DNA from: Osedax fenrisi
Taxonomy: Eukaryota; Annelida; Polychaeta; Sabellida; Siboglinidae
Direction of reading: 5' to 3'
Assembly: GCA_964019155.1 (NCBI GenBank)
Contig: OZ025243.1
Coordinates: 39,583,179 to 39,647,178 of the forward strand
DNA: 64,000 nt
Part shown: positions 47,801-60,389 of the stretch, piece after piece
How the letters are laid out: every line of letters begins with the position of its first letter
Numbering within the stretch: position 1 is the stretch's first letter
Translations under genes and position numbers: made by a program
Notes under the pieces: model-generated
Database searches by the model: none
The model's input: the letters and a program-made list of their open reading frames with translations, nothing else
What the model was told of the DNA's origin: nothing

Positions 47801-49262
47801 TAGAAAAAAAATATTTTTATAATTTTTAAAATCTTAATTATTATAATATTTTATAAAATCATATAAATATGCCTGAATATATTTTATATATATATTCAAG
47901 TATACATTATACCTTTAAAACATTATAAAATATATTTATAAGTTGTAGGTTTAATTTTTAATTTTTAATTTTTAATTTATAAATAAATGATTTTTAAACT
48001 ATGTTCCCCAAAAATATTGGATTATTTTCAAAAAAAATTCATAGGTCAATATTTGACGACAAAAATTATAGGATACATGAGTAATATATTTTTTTAGATA
48101 GATTTGTAATGCTCCTTTCAGATATGTTTTTAGTTTTTACATATCGAGTTTAATTGTTATTGTTGTTCAATTTAAAATATATTTTTTTGTCTTTTTTCTC
48201 AAATTTTTAAATCATGCTATTTAATGTATTTAAAAGTACTCAATGTATAACTATATTATATTATTAACCATATATTATACTTATTTATATATTCTATATT
48301 ATTATTTTATAAATATAAATGAATATATTTATTTATGAATAAAATAAAAAATTAAGTTTCGGGTAAAAAATAATTAAGGTTATTTAATAATAAATACTAT
48401 ACAAAATAATACAAATCAATTTAAGAAAGAACGTTTTAATTTTCTTCTTCTATAGTTAATCTCTACGTCATCCCTCTTCAAACACCATCAATAGTCTGTT
48501 AACAAATTAACATTCCAATATATCCTTGATATCGTTCTTCCATTGTAGCTAAATCATGATGGAAGCGTTCTCCTTGCTCCTCACTATATTCTCTGCAATT
48601 GTTAGGAAAATAATCCAAAAGCGAATTTAGAAAATGCATTTTAATGGATATTCGAGCTCCAATTTTATGGTATGAGCGCATGAGATATTCTACCCTAACT
48701 TCAAAATCATGACTTCTTTGATTTCCAAGGAAATTTGTAGTATAGTATTTATTATTAAATAAACTTAATTATTTTTTACCCGAAACTTAATTTTTTATTT
48801 TATTCATAAATAAATATATTCATTTATATTTATGAAATAATAATATAGAATATATAAATAAGTATAATATATGGTTAATAATTTGAGAAAAAAGACAAAA
48901 AAAAATATTTTAAATTGAACAAAAAAAAAACTAAACCCCGATAAGTAATTACTAAAAACATATCTGAAAGGAGCGTTACAAATCTATCTAAACAAATATA
49001 TTACATATGTATCCTATAATTTTTATCATCAAATATTGACCCATGAATATTTTTTGAAAATAATACAATATTTTTGGGGAACATAATTTAAAAATCATTT
49101 ATTTATACAACTTATAAACATATTTTATAATGTTTTAAAGGTATAATGTATACTTGAATATATATATATATATATAAAATATATTCAGGAATATTTATAT
49201 GATTTTATAAACTATTATACTAATAATTAAGGTTTTAAAAATTATAAAAATATATTTTTTCT
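47801..49262. mobile_element. Transposon with very long terminal inverted repeats
   Basis: About 47,801-48,410 and 48,745-49,262 are inverted copies of each other. Pairs include GGGTAAAAAATAATTAAG/its complement at 48,361 and 48,766, ATTAACCATATATTATAC at 48,264 and 48,867, and TTCAAGTATACATTATACC at 47,895 and 49,139. Outer ends are TAGAAAAA and TTTTTCTA; no clear target duplication is seen. The 330-bp centre encodes a protein fragment (separate entry). It would fold into one huge hairpin. Confidence 0.85.
48450..48740 (-). pseudogene. Transposon-associated protein fragment, SEEQGERFHHDL family
   Basis: The minus frame holds NFLGNQRSHDFEVRVEYL, then SIKMHFLNSLLDYFPNN and EYSEEQGERFHHDLATMEER; it stops at 48,499 and degenerate sequence continues. 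I recall this H-F-L-x-S-x-L-D-x-F-P ... S-x-E-Q-G-E-R-F-H-x-D pattern as common in uncharacterised repeat-associated proteins of arthropods and cnidarians, but I cannot name the superfamily with certainty. Flanked on both sides by the long inverted repeats, it is probably the end of their transposase. Confidence 0.7.
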
Positions 49263-49761
49263 AATTTTAAATATGTTAACGATATAACTGGTTATTTTAA
49301 ATTCAATAAAAATAAAATAACATTTATTTTACCACTAATGAAAACCTATAACTTTCAAAATATAATATTTATCAAAGACCTAAGACTTATAATTCAATAA
49401 TGTTTAATAATATTTTAAAAACCTATAGGTATTAATTGTAATATATTACAATTACTCATACTCTAAAATTGAAGAAAGTATTACAATAATGTTTTATTAA
49501 GCAGTATTGTAATAATTAATTTTTTTATAAATATTAATTATTTTAATTTGGACAAATATCTTTTTTTAATCATTTTAAAACAATTACACATTTTTATTAT
49601 AAATAGTATTACAATATGTACACATTTTATTAAAAACAGTATTACAAAATTTAATTTATAAACAGTATATAATAAACAAATTATAAAAACTATTATTAAT
49701 AAAAAATATAAATAGAATTATAATTAAAAAAAAATAGTATTAAAATTTATAAACATGGTTG
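49263..49761. other. AT-rich spacer with scattered CAGTATTAC words
   Basis: No gene. AGTATTACAAT-like words recur at about 49,467, 49,605 and 49,637, and again at 52,257 beyond the hAT element. Confidence 0.5.
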
Positions 49762-49769
49762 CACTACAC

Positions 49770-50645
49770 CAGTGATTCCCAACCTTTTTTCAAATTTCCC
49801 ACTATTATATAAAAAAAATATTCTCGCCCCCACTCTATTATAATTAATAATACATTATTTATAATGTATACATTATATATAAGCTAAATAGTATACACAG
49901 AATTTATTGTAATAATAATATGATATAAAGATTAATGTGATCCTTTTGGTTGATGATATGTTAACATTTCTTCTATGTCTGGTTCAATATTTGTTAAGTA
50001 TAATCTCAAATCTCCTCTATTTATTATCTTTAAACGGTTTCTTGGTTTTGTTAATAACAGCGCTAAAACTTGTAAGTACATAATATTATAATATATTCTT
50101 AAAGATAAATAATTCAATAAAACTCTTTCTACCAAATATGACGTAGGAAATGCCACATAATACAGCTTTATATATTTCCAAATTTCTAGATAACTAATTC
50201 CATACTTTATTCAAAATAAAATATAGCCAATAGCTTTAAATTCTGCTTTATATTCATTATTACATTGAATTTATATTATATTATCTTGTATAATTAGAGG
50301 AAAATCCGTATTGTCAGAATCGAATGGTGAAAGTAATAATGGGGGTATGTCAAGCTTAATTAAATCTCGGAATCCTGTATTAATATCATTATATTCTCTA
50401 TTAGCAAGCTAAGGTGTGAAATGTATTCCATTGTATCATGTTCGTTGATCTCTTGTTAATTATTCATGTCTTGTAATAGGGGAAAATGGAACAATTCATC
50501 TCTTCTTATAACTATAGTTGCTGTTTATATATGTCAATTTTTTTTATAAATGTTCACATAATACTCTTTACTTTCACGAGATTTTAATCATTACTTATAT
50601 AAAATGTAATATTTAATTTATATTTCACATAATATAAAACTTAAT

Positions 50646-50680
<35 letters not shown>

Positions 50681-52077
50681 GTTATAAATTGAAGTCTGCA
50701 GATATATCGATTAAGCTAATATACATGTATGTCGAACTGAATTTAATGTATATATATATATATATATATATATATGATTTTATACAAGAAATTATGTTAA
50801 ATTCCAAAATTTCGTAATATCCTTAATATTTTAAAATATATAATATGAAATATTATATTATACTATAATAATTATAGGGATAGATCCAAAATATTATATA
50901 AATATAATATAATAACCTAAATATTTATTATTGATATTCAAATGTTCGCATAGGATATAATATATCACTTAAATAAGCCAGATCATATTTGATATTCTTC
51001 AGTTCTCTATGCAACTCAACATAGATTGTCTCAACATGTTCCAAAATTGAAGAATATACTTCATGAAACCTTGCTAGACAGTTTCCTTTTGACAGTCATC
51101 GGACATCAGTGTGCAATAGAATATTATTATATGTCTTGTCATTGTCATCACATAATTTTGAAAACATTATCTCTGATATGCTACTTCGTTTTATTTTATT
51201 TGCTGTTCTTATTATTATGTTTAAAAAGTAGTTTAATTTAACGATCAACTCTTTAGCTACAAAATGCTGTCTGTGCACTACACAATGATTGAGAATAGTG
51301 AAGGGTTATCTTTTTCAGACGAGATACCACTCCACTAGATTATCCTATCATCGAAGGAGCACCATCTGTAGCTATAGCTACCAAATTTTCTAGTGGAATG
51401 CTTTTTAATTCAAAATAATTCTTAATTTCTTCATAAACAGTAAGTTCTTTACAATTAAGAATTAGCTTGAAAAATATTAAATCTTCCTTCATCTCTCTAT
51501 TCGAAATAAACCGAACATAACATAATCATAATGACTCAGAATTGTGCAATATTGACTCATCAAATTGCATAGAGAATTGGTTTTCTTTTAAATAGTCACA
51601 TCATTTATTTTCAATATTGTCACTCATTTCATCAACTCTACGCATTATAGTATTATTACTTAAAGGAATTGAATTAATCAATTGTTTAGCATTTTCATTT
51701 AATACTACTCCAATTTCTTTTATTACATGTTTTATTGAATTTGCACCTATAGTATGAGGTTTGCCCGTTTTTGCTATCAACTTTGCAATTTTATAGGATA
51801 ATTTTAATCAAGTATTATTGGTATTTATAACTTTTGAAAAATAATTATTTATTGTATTTCTTTGAAATAAATTATTATTCAACAGTTCAAAATATTCTAT
51901 AAGTTGACTAGCCTTATCAGGATGCGCTTTCATGAAATAGTCAATTAATCTAGAAGGTTTCATAGCGTAATATATACAAATAATTAGAAATCATCGCCCC
52001 TTAACCAGATAATATCTTCACAAATTGTCCCCTAAACGTCCCCCAGGGGGCGGTAGGGACCCTGTTGGGAAACACTG
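49770..52077 (-). mobile_element. SCAND3/ZBED5-type hAT transposon, decayed
   Basis: Ends CAGTGATTCCCAACCTTT and (reverse complement) CAGTGTTTCCCAACAGG are flanked by 8-bp near-duplications CACTACAC / CACTACAG (49,762-49,769 and 52,078-52,085). The element encodes a broken transposase on the minus strand. At 2.3 kb it is close to full length for a single-gene hAT. Confidence 0.92.
49932..51966 (-). pseudogene. hAT transposase (SCAND3/ZBED5-like), broken
   Basis: Reading on the minus strand, PSRLIDYFMKAHPDKAS lies near 51,955, then GKPHTIGANSIKHVIKE near 51,770, SIPLSNNTIMRRVDEM near 51,680, QFDESILHNSESLWL near 51,570, VAIATDGAPSMIG near 51,380 and HRQHFVAKELI near 51,275. LLHTDVR is near 51,115 and the C-terminus AFPTSYLVERVL ... 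RLKIINRGDLRLYLTNIEPD ends HQPKGSH at 49,932. The order and wording match the domesticated vertebrate SCAND3/ZBED5 proteins and their transposon relatives. Several stops and frameshifts make it non-functional. Confidence 0.9.
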
Positions 52078-52379
52078 CACTACAGTATATGAACAAAATC
52101 TAAAAAAATGAATTAATTTAATATATATTAATTAATATGTTTATGTTCTTTTTGAGTTCATATTATACTATCATAATATTATCTTGGTACGTGTTTATGC
52201 ATATTATAAAATAATCATTTATTTCTGTAATAGTGTTAATTTTTATTTTTATTTAAACAGTATTACAATTTATGATAAATCAATTAAAAAAGAGATATTA
52301 AAAAAAATAAATTATATAATAAATTTATTTCTAACTCTTGCCAAGAGAATAAATATGCATATAGATTATAAAGGAATAA

Positions 52380-53808
52380 ATGCACAACATTAATACACGA
52401 ATCCGAAATTAAATATATTTTAATTTTGTTAAACAATTCTAAAAATAAATGGAGCCGATTAAATAAATTATTGAATTATGATACCTGTAAATCAGATAAT
52501 TTAATTTTTGTGATGACGAACTTGAAGTTTATAATAAATTTAACGAATATTTCAGTGAGGTTGGATCTAATCTATCTAAAATAATTAATCCAGTATCTAA
52601 TATTGATAATTATATTAATCAAATTCCTATTCTATCATCACACTTCTTCAAACCTACATCAGTAAGTGAAATTATTCAAATTATAGACAAATCTAAAAAA
52701 TAGTTTACATGCGATTACTATAATATTAACCTAGTATGAATTTTATTAAATTAATTGGTAATTATATTGCCATTCATTTCACATATTTATTTAATAAATG
52801 TATTACAATTGGATATTTCAGGTCTACCGCAAATGCAGTAGACTACTTAATAGATAGTATTTCTAACAAATTAGATAATAAATATAAATGTTTAACTGTA
52901 TCTATAGATCTAAAGAAAGCTTTCGATACATTAGATAATGGTATATTATTAAACAAGTTATCTAATTTTGGTATCAGAGGAATATCGCTTGATTTATTAC
53001 ATAGCTATCTAACTAATAGAAAACAATATGTGTCTTACAACAATGTTGACTCTAATTTACGTAGAATGAATATAGGTGTTCCTTAGGGATCTGTACTGGG
53101 ACCGTTACTGTTTCTGCTTTATATTAATGATATCACTAGAGTTATGGATGAAAATAGCTGTATTCTATTTGCTGATGACATAACGCTACTATTTTCTGAT
53201 ATGGACCACTGTGCATTGGAAAATAAAGCTAACAAATATATTGGTTACATCTATTCGTGGTTATGCTTTAATAAACTAACATTACATTTAGATAAAACGT
53301 CGTATACGACTTTTGGCCTTTATAAGCCTCATACATTTAACATTTCATTAAACGGCTTACCTATTAATGTACTAATGAATTCAAATTTATTGGTGTCACT
53401 ATTGATAATAAACTCACTTGGAAACTTCATATTAGAATATTAGCTTCTCAGTTATCTAGAATACTAGCAGTAATTTAAAAACTTAGAAATAAAATTGATA
53501 AACAGTCATTATTATTACTGTATAATTCTTTATTTCATTCCAGATTAATATATTGTGCTGCCTCTTGGGGGTCAAATTATAAGCATACTTTAAATAAGAT
53601 AAATATTCTGCAAAACAAAGTATTGAAATGTATATATAAACTACCATTGAGATCTAATATTGATGTTATCTATAAAAGACATAATATTTTAAAATGATGT
53701 GATATAGTTAATATAATATTATTAAAAAATGCATATATTGCTTATACTGATAATGCTAACACTAATCTCTTAAGTAAATTTGTCAAAGTACGTATACATT
53801 AACTAGAC
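52380..53808 (+). pseudogene. CR1-like LINE ORF2, 5' part, interrupted by a hAT MITE
   Basis: RT remnant related to the ORF2 at 10,535. Linker SNLSKIINPVSNIDNY lies near 52,570; RT has SIDLKKAFDTLDNGILL near 52,900, a GVP-stop-GSVLGPLLF box near 53,080, LFADDITLLFSD near 53,165 and KLTLHLDKT near 53,272. Several stops and frame changes occur. The coding sequence is cut at 53,808 by the insertion at 53,817-55,348 and continues at 55,357. Confidence 0.88.
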
Positions 53809-53816
53809 CTAGATAC
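53809..53816. repeat. Left 8-bp target duplication CTAGATAC
   Basis: CTAGATAC directly precedes the hAT left end and recurs at 55,349-55,356 directly after its right end. Joining across the insertion leaves one copy within the LINE frame. Confidence 0.92.
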
Positions 53817-54368
53817 TAGTGCTGTAAAATTTCAAATCTCAAATATCAAATCTCAAATCTTTTTTTTTCGGTTCGGTTCAAATCTTTAATTTTCGGGTAT
53901 TTGTAAAGATCTGATGGTCTCAAATCTTTATTTTAAATTTAGTTTCGGTTCGGGTATCATGTCGGGTAATTGTTCGGGTAACGATAGATTAACATAATTA
54001 TGTAATAAGTTTCTTTCAACTATTTTAAAATATCCATTAAAATGTATAGATACTATTAATTCGATCATCAGTTATGCCACCTATATTATAATATATTTAA
54101 AATAGAATACTGTTATCAAGGACACCGTTTCCTTGATTTATTATCCATTAATAACAATATTTAAATATGAATACGTATATTATGCATATTCCTGAAGGAA
54201 TATCATTAGATTAAGTTTAAATTATTTATACATTGATATATAAAAATGTTAATTCATAAACCGTTTAAAACTATCTTTGTCTACAAGTACATTTTGAATA
54301 AATATTTGACACTATGGTATATATATAATACTAGATATATAGTCTAAATATAATATTTATATTTAGCC

Positions 54369-54424
<56 letters not shown>

Positions 54425-54774
54425 TATAGCATATATGCCATATATGGTGTTTATAGTATATAGGATTCCTCTTACACCTTTACTTAAGTACTATATACTG
54501 ATATATATATTAGAATAGTAACGTATTCAATAATTCAAGTAATTAATAATTATTTATTGTTAATTATTCAATTATAATTTATTAATTAATAATTATTTAT
54601 CAATTATTATTATTAATTAATATAATTAATTATATATTATTTAAATAATTATTAATTATTTAATTATAATTTATTAATTAATAATTATTTATAAATTAAT
54701 TAGTATTATTATTAATTAATACTAATTATTTATTAATTAGTATTATTATCAATTAATACTAATTATTTATTAAC

Positions 54775-55093
54775 TATTATAATTATTTATTAATTATTAT
54801 AATTATTTATTAATTATTATAATTATTTATTAATTATTATAATTATTTATTAATTATTATAATTATTTATTAATTATTATAATTATTTATTAATTATTAT
54901 AATTATTTATTAATTATTATAATTATTTATTAATTATTATAATTATTTATTAATTATTATAATTATTTATTAATTATTATAATTATTTATTAATTATTAT
55001 AATTATTTATTAATTATTATAATTATTTATTAATTATTATAATTATTTATTAATTATTATAATTATTTATTAATTATTATAATTATTTATTAA
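54775..55093. repeat. 20-bp minisatellite inside hAT MITE
   Basis: About 15 units of AATTATTTATTAATTATTAT. The duplicated copy at 57,779-58,040 has fewer units. Confidence 0.95.
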
Positions 55094-55198
55094 TTTAATT
55101 AATAATAATTATTTATTAATTAATTAATATTATTAATAATTAATTAATTAATATCTCATTTTTTTCTTCGTTAACTTATTTTTAAATATTATTAAAAG

Positions 55199-55320
55199 AT
55201 TTGAAGTTCTCGAGAACATACCTAAATATGAGAGATTTGAAGTTCTCGAGAACTTGATATTTTTTTAAAGATTTGAAGTTCTCGAGAACAAAATTTTAAG
55301 ATTTGAAGTTCTCGAGAACA
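55199..55320. repeat. Four palindromic GTTCTCGAGAAC sites
   Basis: The unit AGATTTGAAGTTCTCGAGAAC occurs four times at 30-38 bp intervals near the right end of the hAT MITE. The 12-bp core is a perfect palindrome. Such subterminal arrays in hAT elements are usually transposase binding sites. They recur at 58,145-58,266 in the duplicated copy. Confidence 0.9.
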
Positions 55321-55356
55321 ACCAAGTATTTGAAATTTTACAGCACTACTAGATAC

Positions 55357-56110
55357 CCATTTGTTATTCCTAAATGCAGATAAAATATTAGTATACATGC
55401 AGTACATTTTGTTAGTATTAAACTATGGAATAAATTAAATACAAAGATAAAATTGATAAAAAATATCAAGTTATTCATTAAAAAGTTAAAAATGTCTTAT
55501 ATTGAAAATTATTAATTTTACTTTTACTAACAATATTCAATTTTATTAACATATATACACATTTCATATTATCCCTGGTCAATCTGGATGGAGAATACTG
55601 GCTACTACTTATTAAGCTCTCAATGGATCATCAAAGCTGCAATGAGAACTTATATTTATTAACTTATTTGTTATATGCTATTATTATTTTATTATTTGTA
55701 TTATTATGATTATACACTATATTTATTTAACTTGGTTTATATGCATCATTAAAGTGTGTACTGTTGTTATATGGGATGATACATATGCATGTTTGAAATG
55801 CTAACAATAAAGAGTTTGATATACTCAGGGTCTGGTCAACCCATATGGGGCATGGGCAACCCTGAGGCTTCCTTCATTTGTTGATTCTCATAATTACTTA
55901 TGGTGATCACTTGTTCGATGTGATGGCTAATATTATTATAAACAAATGTTTAAATATCTTTAAAAAATACAATTGTTATATAATATATTATGCATATGGC
56001 ATTATTAAGGTCAAATACCTCGAAAGTCTTCTGACTATTTTATTTGTCCATTTATTGTTTTTATTTTAAACAATAATAAAATGTATCTTATCTTATCTTA
56101 TCTTATGTAT
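55357..56110 (+). pseudogene. LINE ORF2 end and 3' UTR after the hAT insertion
   Basis: Continues the frame interrupted at 53,808: YPFVIPKCR then HAVHFVSIKLWNKLNTKIK and a stop at 55,513-55,515. The 3' UTR runs to a (TTATC)n repeat at about 56,086-56,106, which is likely the tail of this element. The tail differs from the (ATT)n tails of the copies at 590 and 9,747, so it is a different family. Confidence 0.8.
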
Positions 56111-56114
56111 ATAT

Positions 56115-56290
56115 AGTCAAAGGAACATTTTTCAATTTTGTATTCCTTCTTTTCGTCTAAATATAAAAAAAATCTGCATTACTTACAATTGTCTTTTTTA
56201 TGGAATCTTCTTGAAAACAAATTTAAATTATTCAATAATATACATACGTTTACTAGAAGATTAAAATTCAATTATATTTCGATGTATTAA
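56115..56290 (+). pseudogene. Second LINE ORF2 C-terminus
   Basis: A short frame reads HYLQLSFLWNLLENKFK and FTRRLKFNYISMY before TAA at 56,288-56,290, equivalent to the AYLWNSLN ... end of the ORF2 at 13,526. It follows directly on the tail of another LINE, so one inserted next to or into the other. A non-coding stretch with a (TG/TA)n region follows to 56,764. Duplicated at 59,061-59,236. Confidence 0.7.
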
Positions 56291-56738
56291 ATGCTGAATA
56301 TAACTTATTTCTTCTTTATTTTATATTATATCTTACATATATTTTGTATATATTTTCCAATTATATATATTTTAAAATATTTTAAGTTACTTTATACTCA
56401 ATTATATTTATTATATTGAATTTAATTTAATTTATTTTAAACATGATGAAGTAATTACTCGGGAATTGACATTTTTTATTATTTATTTGATTACTTTCTT
56501 TATAATGTACACATTTGAAAGACTTGAGCTTTTACTATTATATAGAAATATTCCATTTGGCTATTTATTTATATGAATTTCATATAACTTATAGTGATAA
56601 TAGTGACATATTTAATTTCCTATACATATGTGTGTATATATATGTGTGCTTATTCATGTATGTGTGCGTGTATATATGTGTGTATGCATGTGTATGTGTA
56701 TGTGTATTTATACATATATATATATATATATATATATT

Positions 56739-56764
<26 letters not shown>

Positions 56765-56769
<5 letters not shown>

Positions 56770-57104
56770 TGATTGATTGATTGATTGATTGGAAGTTTAT
56801 TTAAACACTTAAATAAATTATAAATGATTTCTCAAAAGTGTATATATAGAATATAAATAATAGATTAGGTAAAACAATAAATACCATTGATAAAAATAAA
56901 ATAAAATATAATAAACCGTACGGAAATTAATAAATAAAATAATAATGACAAACAATATTAGTATTACAGGTTGCCACCTGATATAAATTGTTGTATATAT
57001 TTCATGAATGTTTTATGCGATTTTATGGATCTAATATAGGGTGGGTGTAAATTCCATAGTTTTGGACCAATATAACTCAGTACCCGAGTAGGTTCTATTC
57101 ATTT
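56765..57104 (-). pseudogene. Minus-strand LINE 3' end, duplicated copy
   Basis: On the minus strand VLSYIGPKLWNLHPPYI leads to a stop near 56,972. The 3' UTR then ends at AATAAACTTCC followed by (AATC)n (56,770-56,792), a tail unlike those of the other LINEs here. The same sequence recurs at 59,705-60,041, where the element continues upstream. Confidence 0.75.
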
Positions 57105-59704
57105 TATGCCACCTATATTATAATATATTTAAAATAGAATACTGTTATCAAGGACACCGTTTCCTTGATTTATTATCCATTAATAACAATATTTAAATAT
57201 GAATACGTATATTATGCATATTCCTGAAGGAATATCATTAGATTAAGTTTAAATTATTTATACATTGATATATAAAAATGTTAATTCATAAACCGTTTAA
57301 AACTATCTTTGTCTACAAGTACATTTTGAATAAATATTTGACACTATGGTATATATATAATACTAGATATATAGTCTAAATATAATATTTATATTTAGCC
57401 TTCTATATATATATATATATATATATATGCTATAGCATATATGCCATATATGGTGTTTATAGTATATAGGATTCCTCTTACACCTTTACTTAAGTACTAT
57501 ATACTGATATATATATTAGAATAGTAACGTATTCAATAATTCAAGTAATTAATAATTATTTATTGTTAATTATTCAATTATAATTTATTAATTAATAATT
57601 ATTTATCAATTATTATTATTAATTAATATAATTAATTATATATTATTTAAATAATTATTAATTATTTAATTATAATTTATTAATTAATAATTATTTATAA
57701 ATTAATTAGTATTATTATTAATTAATACTAATTATTTATTAATTAGTATTATTATCAATTAATACTAATTATTTATTAACTATTATAATTATTTATTAAT
57801 TATTATAATTATTTATTAATTATTATAATTATTTATTAATTATTATAATTATTTATTAATTATTATAATTATTTATTAATTATTATAATTATTTATTAAT
57901 TATTATAATTATTTATTAATTATTATAATTATTTATTAATTATTATAATTATTTATTAATTATTATAATTATTTATTAATTATTATAATTATTTATTAAT
58001 TATTATAATTATTTATTAATTATTATAATTATTTATTAATTTAATTAATAATAATTATTTATTAATTAATTAATATTATTAATAATTAATTAATTAATAT
58101 CTCATTTTTTTCTTCGTTAACTTATTTTAAAATATTATTAAAAGATTTGAAGTTCTCGAGAACATACCTAAATATGAGAGATTTGAAGTTCTCGAGAACT
58201 TGATATTTTTTTAAAGATTTGAAGTTCTCGAGAACAAAATTTTAAGATTTGAAGTTCTCGAGAACAACCAAGTATTTGAAATTTTACAGCACTACTAGAT
58301 ACCCATTTGTTATTCCTAAATGCAGATAAAATATTAGTATACATGCAGTACATTTTGTTAGTATTAAACTATGGAATAAATTAAATACAAAGATAAAATT
58401 GATAAAAAATATCAAGTTATTCATTAAAAAGTTAAAAATGTCTTATATTGAAAATTATTAATTTTACTTTTACTAACAATATTCAATTTTATTAACATAT
58501 ATACACATTTCATATTATCCCTGGTCAATCTGGATGGAGAATACTGGCTACTACTTATTAAGCTCTCAATGGATCATCAAAGCTGCAATGAGAACTTATA
58601 TTTATTAACTTATTTGTTATATGCTATTATTAATTTATTATTTGTATTATTATGATTATACACTATATTTATTTAACTTGGTTTATATGCATCATTAAAG
58701 TGTGTACTGTTGTTATATGGGATGATACATATGCATGTTTGAAATGCTAACAATAAAGAGTTTGATATACTCAGGGTCTGGTCAACCCATATGGGGCATG
58801 GGCAACCCTGAGGCTTCCTTCATTTGTTGATTCTCATAATTACTTATGGTGATCACTTGTTCGATGTGATGGCTAATATTATTATAAACAAATGTTTAAA
58901 TATCTTTAAAAAATACAATTGTTATATAATATATTATGCATATGGCATTATTAAGGTCAAATACCTCGAAAGTCTTCTGACTATTTTATTTGTCCATTTA
59001 TTGTTTTTATTTTAAACAATAATAAAATGTATCTTATCTTATCTTATCTTATGTATATATAGTCAAAGGAACATTTTTCAATTTTGTATTCCTTCTTTTC
59101 GTCTAAATATAAAAAAAATCTGCATTACTTACAATTGTCTTTTTTATGGAATCTTCTTGAAAACAAATTTAAATTATTCAATAATATACATACGTTTACT
59201 AGAAGATTAAAATTCAATTATATTTCGATGTATTAAATGCTGAATATAACTTATTTCTTCTTTATTTTATATTATATCTTACATATATTTTGTATATATT
59301 TTCCAATTATATATATTTTAAAATATTTTAAGTTACTTTATACTCAATTATATTTATTATATTGAATTTAATTTAATTTATTTTAAACATGATGAAGTAA
59401 TTACTCGGGAATTGACATTTTTTATTATTTATTTGATTACTTTCTTTATAATGTACACATTTGAAAGACTTGAGCTTTTACTATTATATAGAAATATTCC
59501 ATTTGGCTATTTATTTATATGAATTTCATATAACTTATAGTGATAATAGTGACATATTTAATTTCCTATACATATGTGTGTATATATATGTGTGCTTATT
59601 CATGTATGTGTGCGTGTATATATGTGTGTATGCATGTGTATGTGTATGTGTATTTATACATATATATATATATATATATATATTTAAATATATATATATA
59701 TATA

Positions 59705-60251
59705 TTGATTGATTGATTGATTGATTGGAAGTTTATTTAAACACTTAAATAAATCATAAATGATTTCTCAAAAGTGTATATATAGAATATAAATAATAGA
59801 TTAGGTAAAACAATAAATACCATTGATAAAAATAAAATAAAATATAATAAACCGTACGGAAATTAATAAATAAAATAATAATGACAAACAATATTAGTAT
59901 TACAGGTTGCCACCTGATATAAATTGTTGTATATATTTCATGAATGTTTTATGCGATTTTATGGATCTAATATAGGATGGGTGTAAATTCCATAGTTTTG
60001 GACCAATATAACTCAGTACCCGAGTAGGTTCTATTCATTTTTTAGGGATGGAGAATAGGGGTAGATAGAAGATGAGATGCTTGGTTTCTAAGATATTGAA
60101 GGGAAGATCTTTGTACTAGAGAAGCATAAATATAGGAGGGTCAATTCTAAGAGTATATTGAGGAATAAACAATATATAGTATGCGATAAGCAGCGCGTTT
60201 GTTAAATGGTAACCATGGAGGTAAGTGTTGGTATGATGAAGTAGAGGAATG

Positions 60252-60306
<55 letters not shown>

Positions 60307-60385
60307 CACATATGTATACATATATGCATATGTTAGAGATAAATGATGAACCTAATCGTAATATTATAATATTATAGAACATGTA
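59705..60385 (-). pseudogene. Minus-strand LINE, C-terminal part of ORF2
   Basis: On the minus strand LPPWLPFNKRAAYRILYIVY lies near 60,220, the L-H-W-L-P-x-x-x-R-x-x-Y-K/R-I-L motif of CR1/L2/Rex-type thumbs. GPKLWNLHPP follows near 59,990, then the (AATC)n tail at 59,706. A TA tract interrupts it at 60,257-60,306. RT and endonuclease are not present. Confidence 0.78.
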
Positions 60386-60389
60386 TGAA

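Larger units (their letters stand above)
53817..55348. mobile_element. hAT MITE, 1,532 bp, with exact TSD
   Basis: Perfect inverted ends TAGTGCTGTAAAATTTCAAA and an exact 8-bp duplication identify a hAT element. It has no transposase. Subterminal arrays: TTCGGTTCGGGTA-like repeats on the left (53,868-53,985) and four GAAGTTCTCGAGAAC units on the right (55,199-55,320). The middle is AT-rich, with a TA tract (54,372-54,421) and a 20-bp minisatellite. It inserted into a LINE ORF2. Confidence 0.94.
54072..60041. repeat. 3-kb direct tandem duplication
   Basis: 54,072-57,104 is repeated at 57,105-60,041, nearly identical apart from length changes in the TA tract and the 20-bp minisatellite (period 3,032 at the left edge, 2,946 after the minisatellite). 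It starts inside the hAT MITE and ends inside a minus-strand LINE. The junction is CTATTCATTTTATGCC. Copy 2 holds a hAT MITE lacking its left end (57,105-58,294), the two LINE ends and their UTRs. Confidence 0.95.

Noticed and set aside
55222..55407. 61-codon minus-strand frame, identical at 58,168-58,353
   Set aside because: Identity comes from the 3-kb duplication; the frame covers the hAT palindromic repeats and LINE coding sequence on the other strand.
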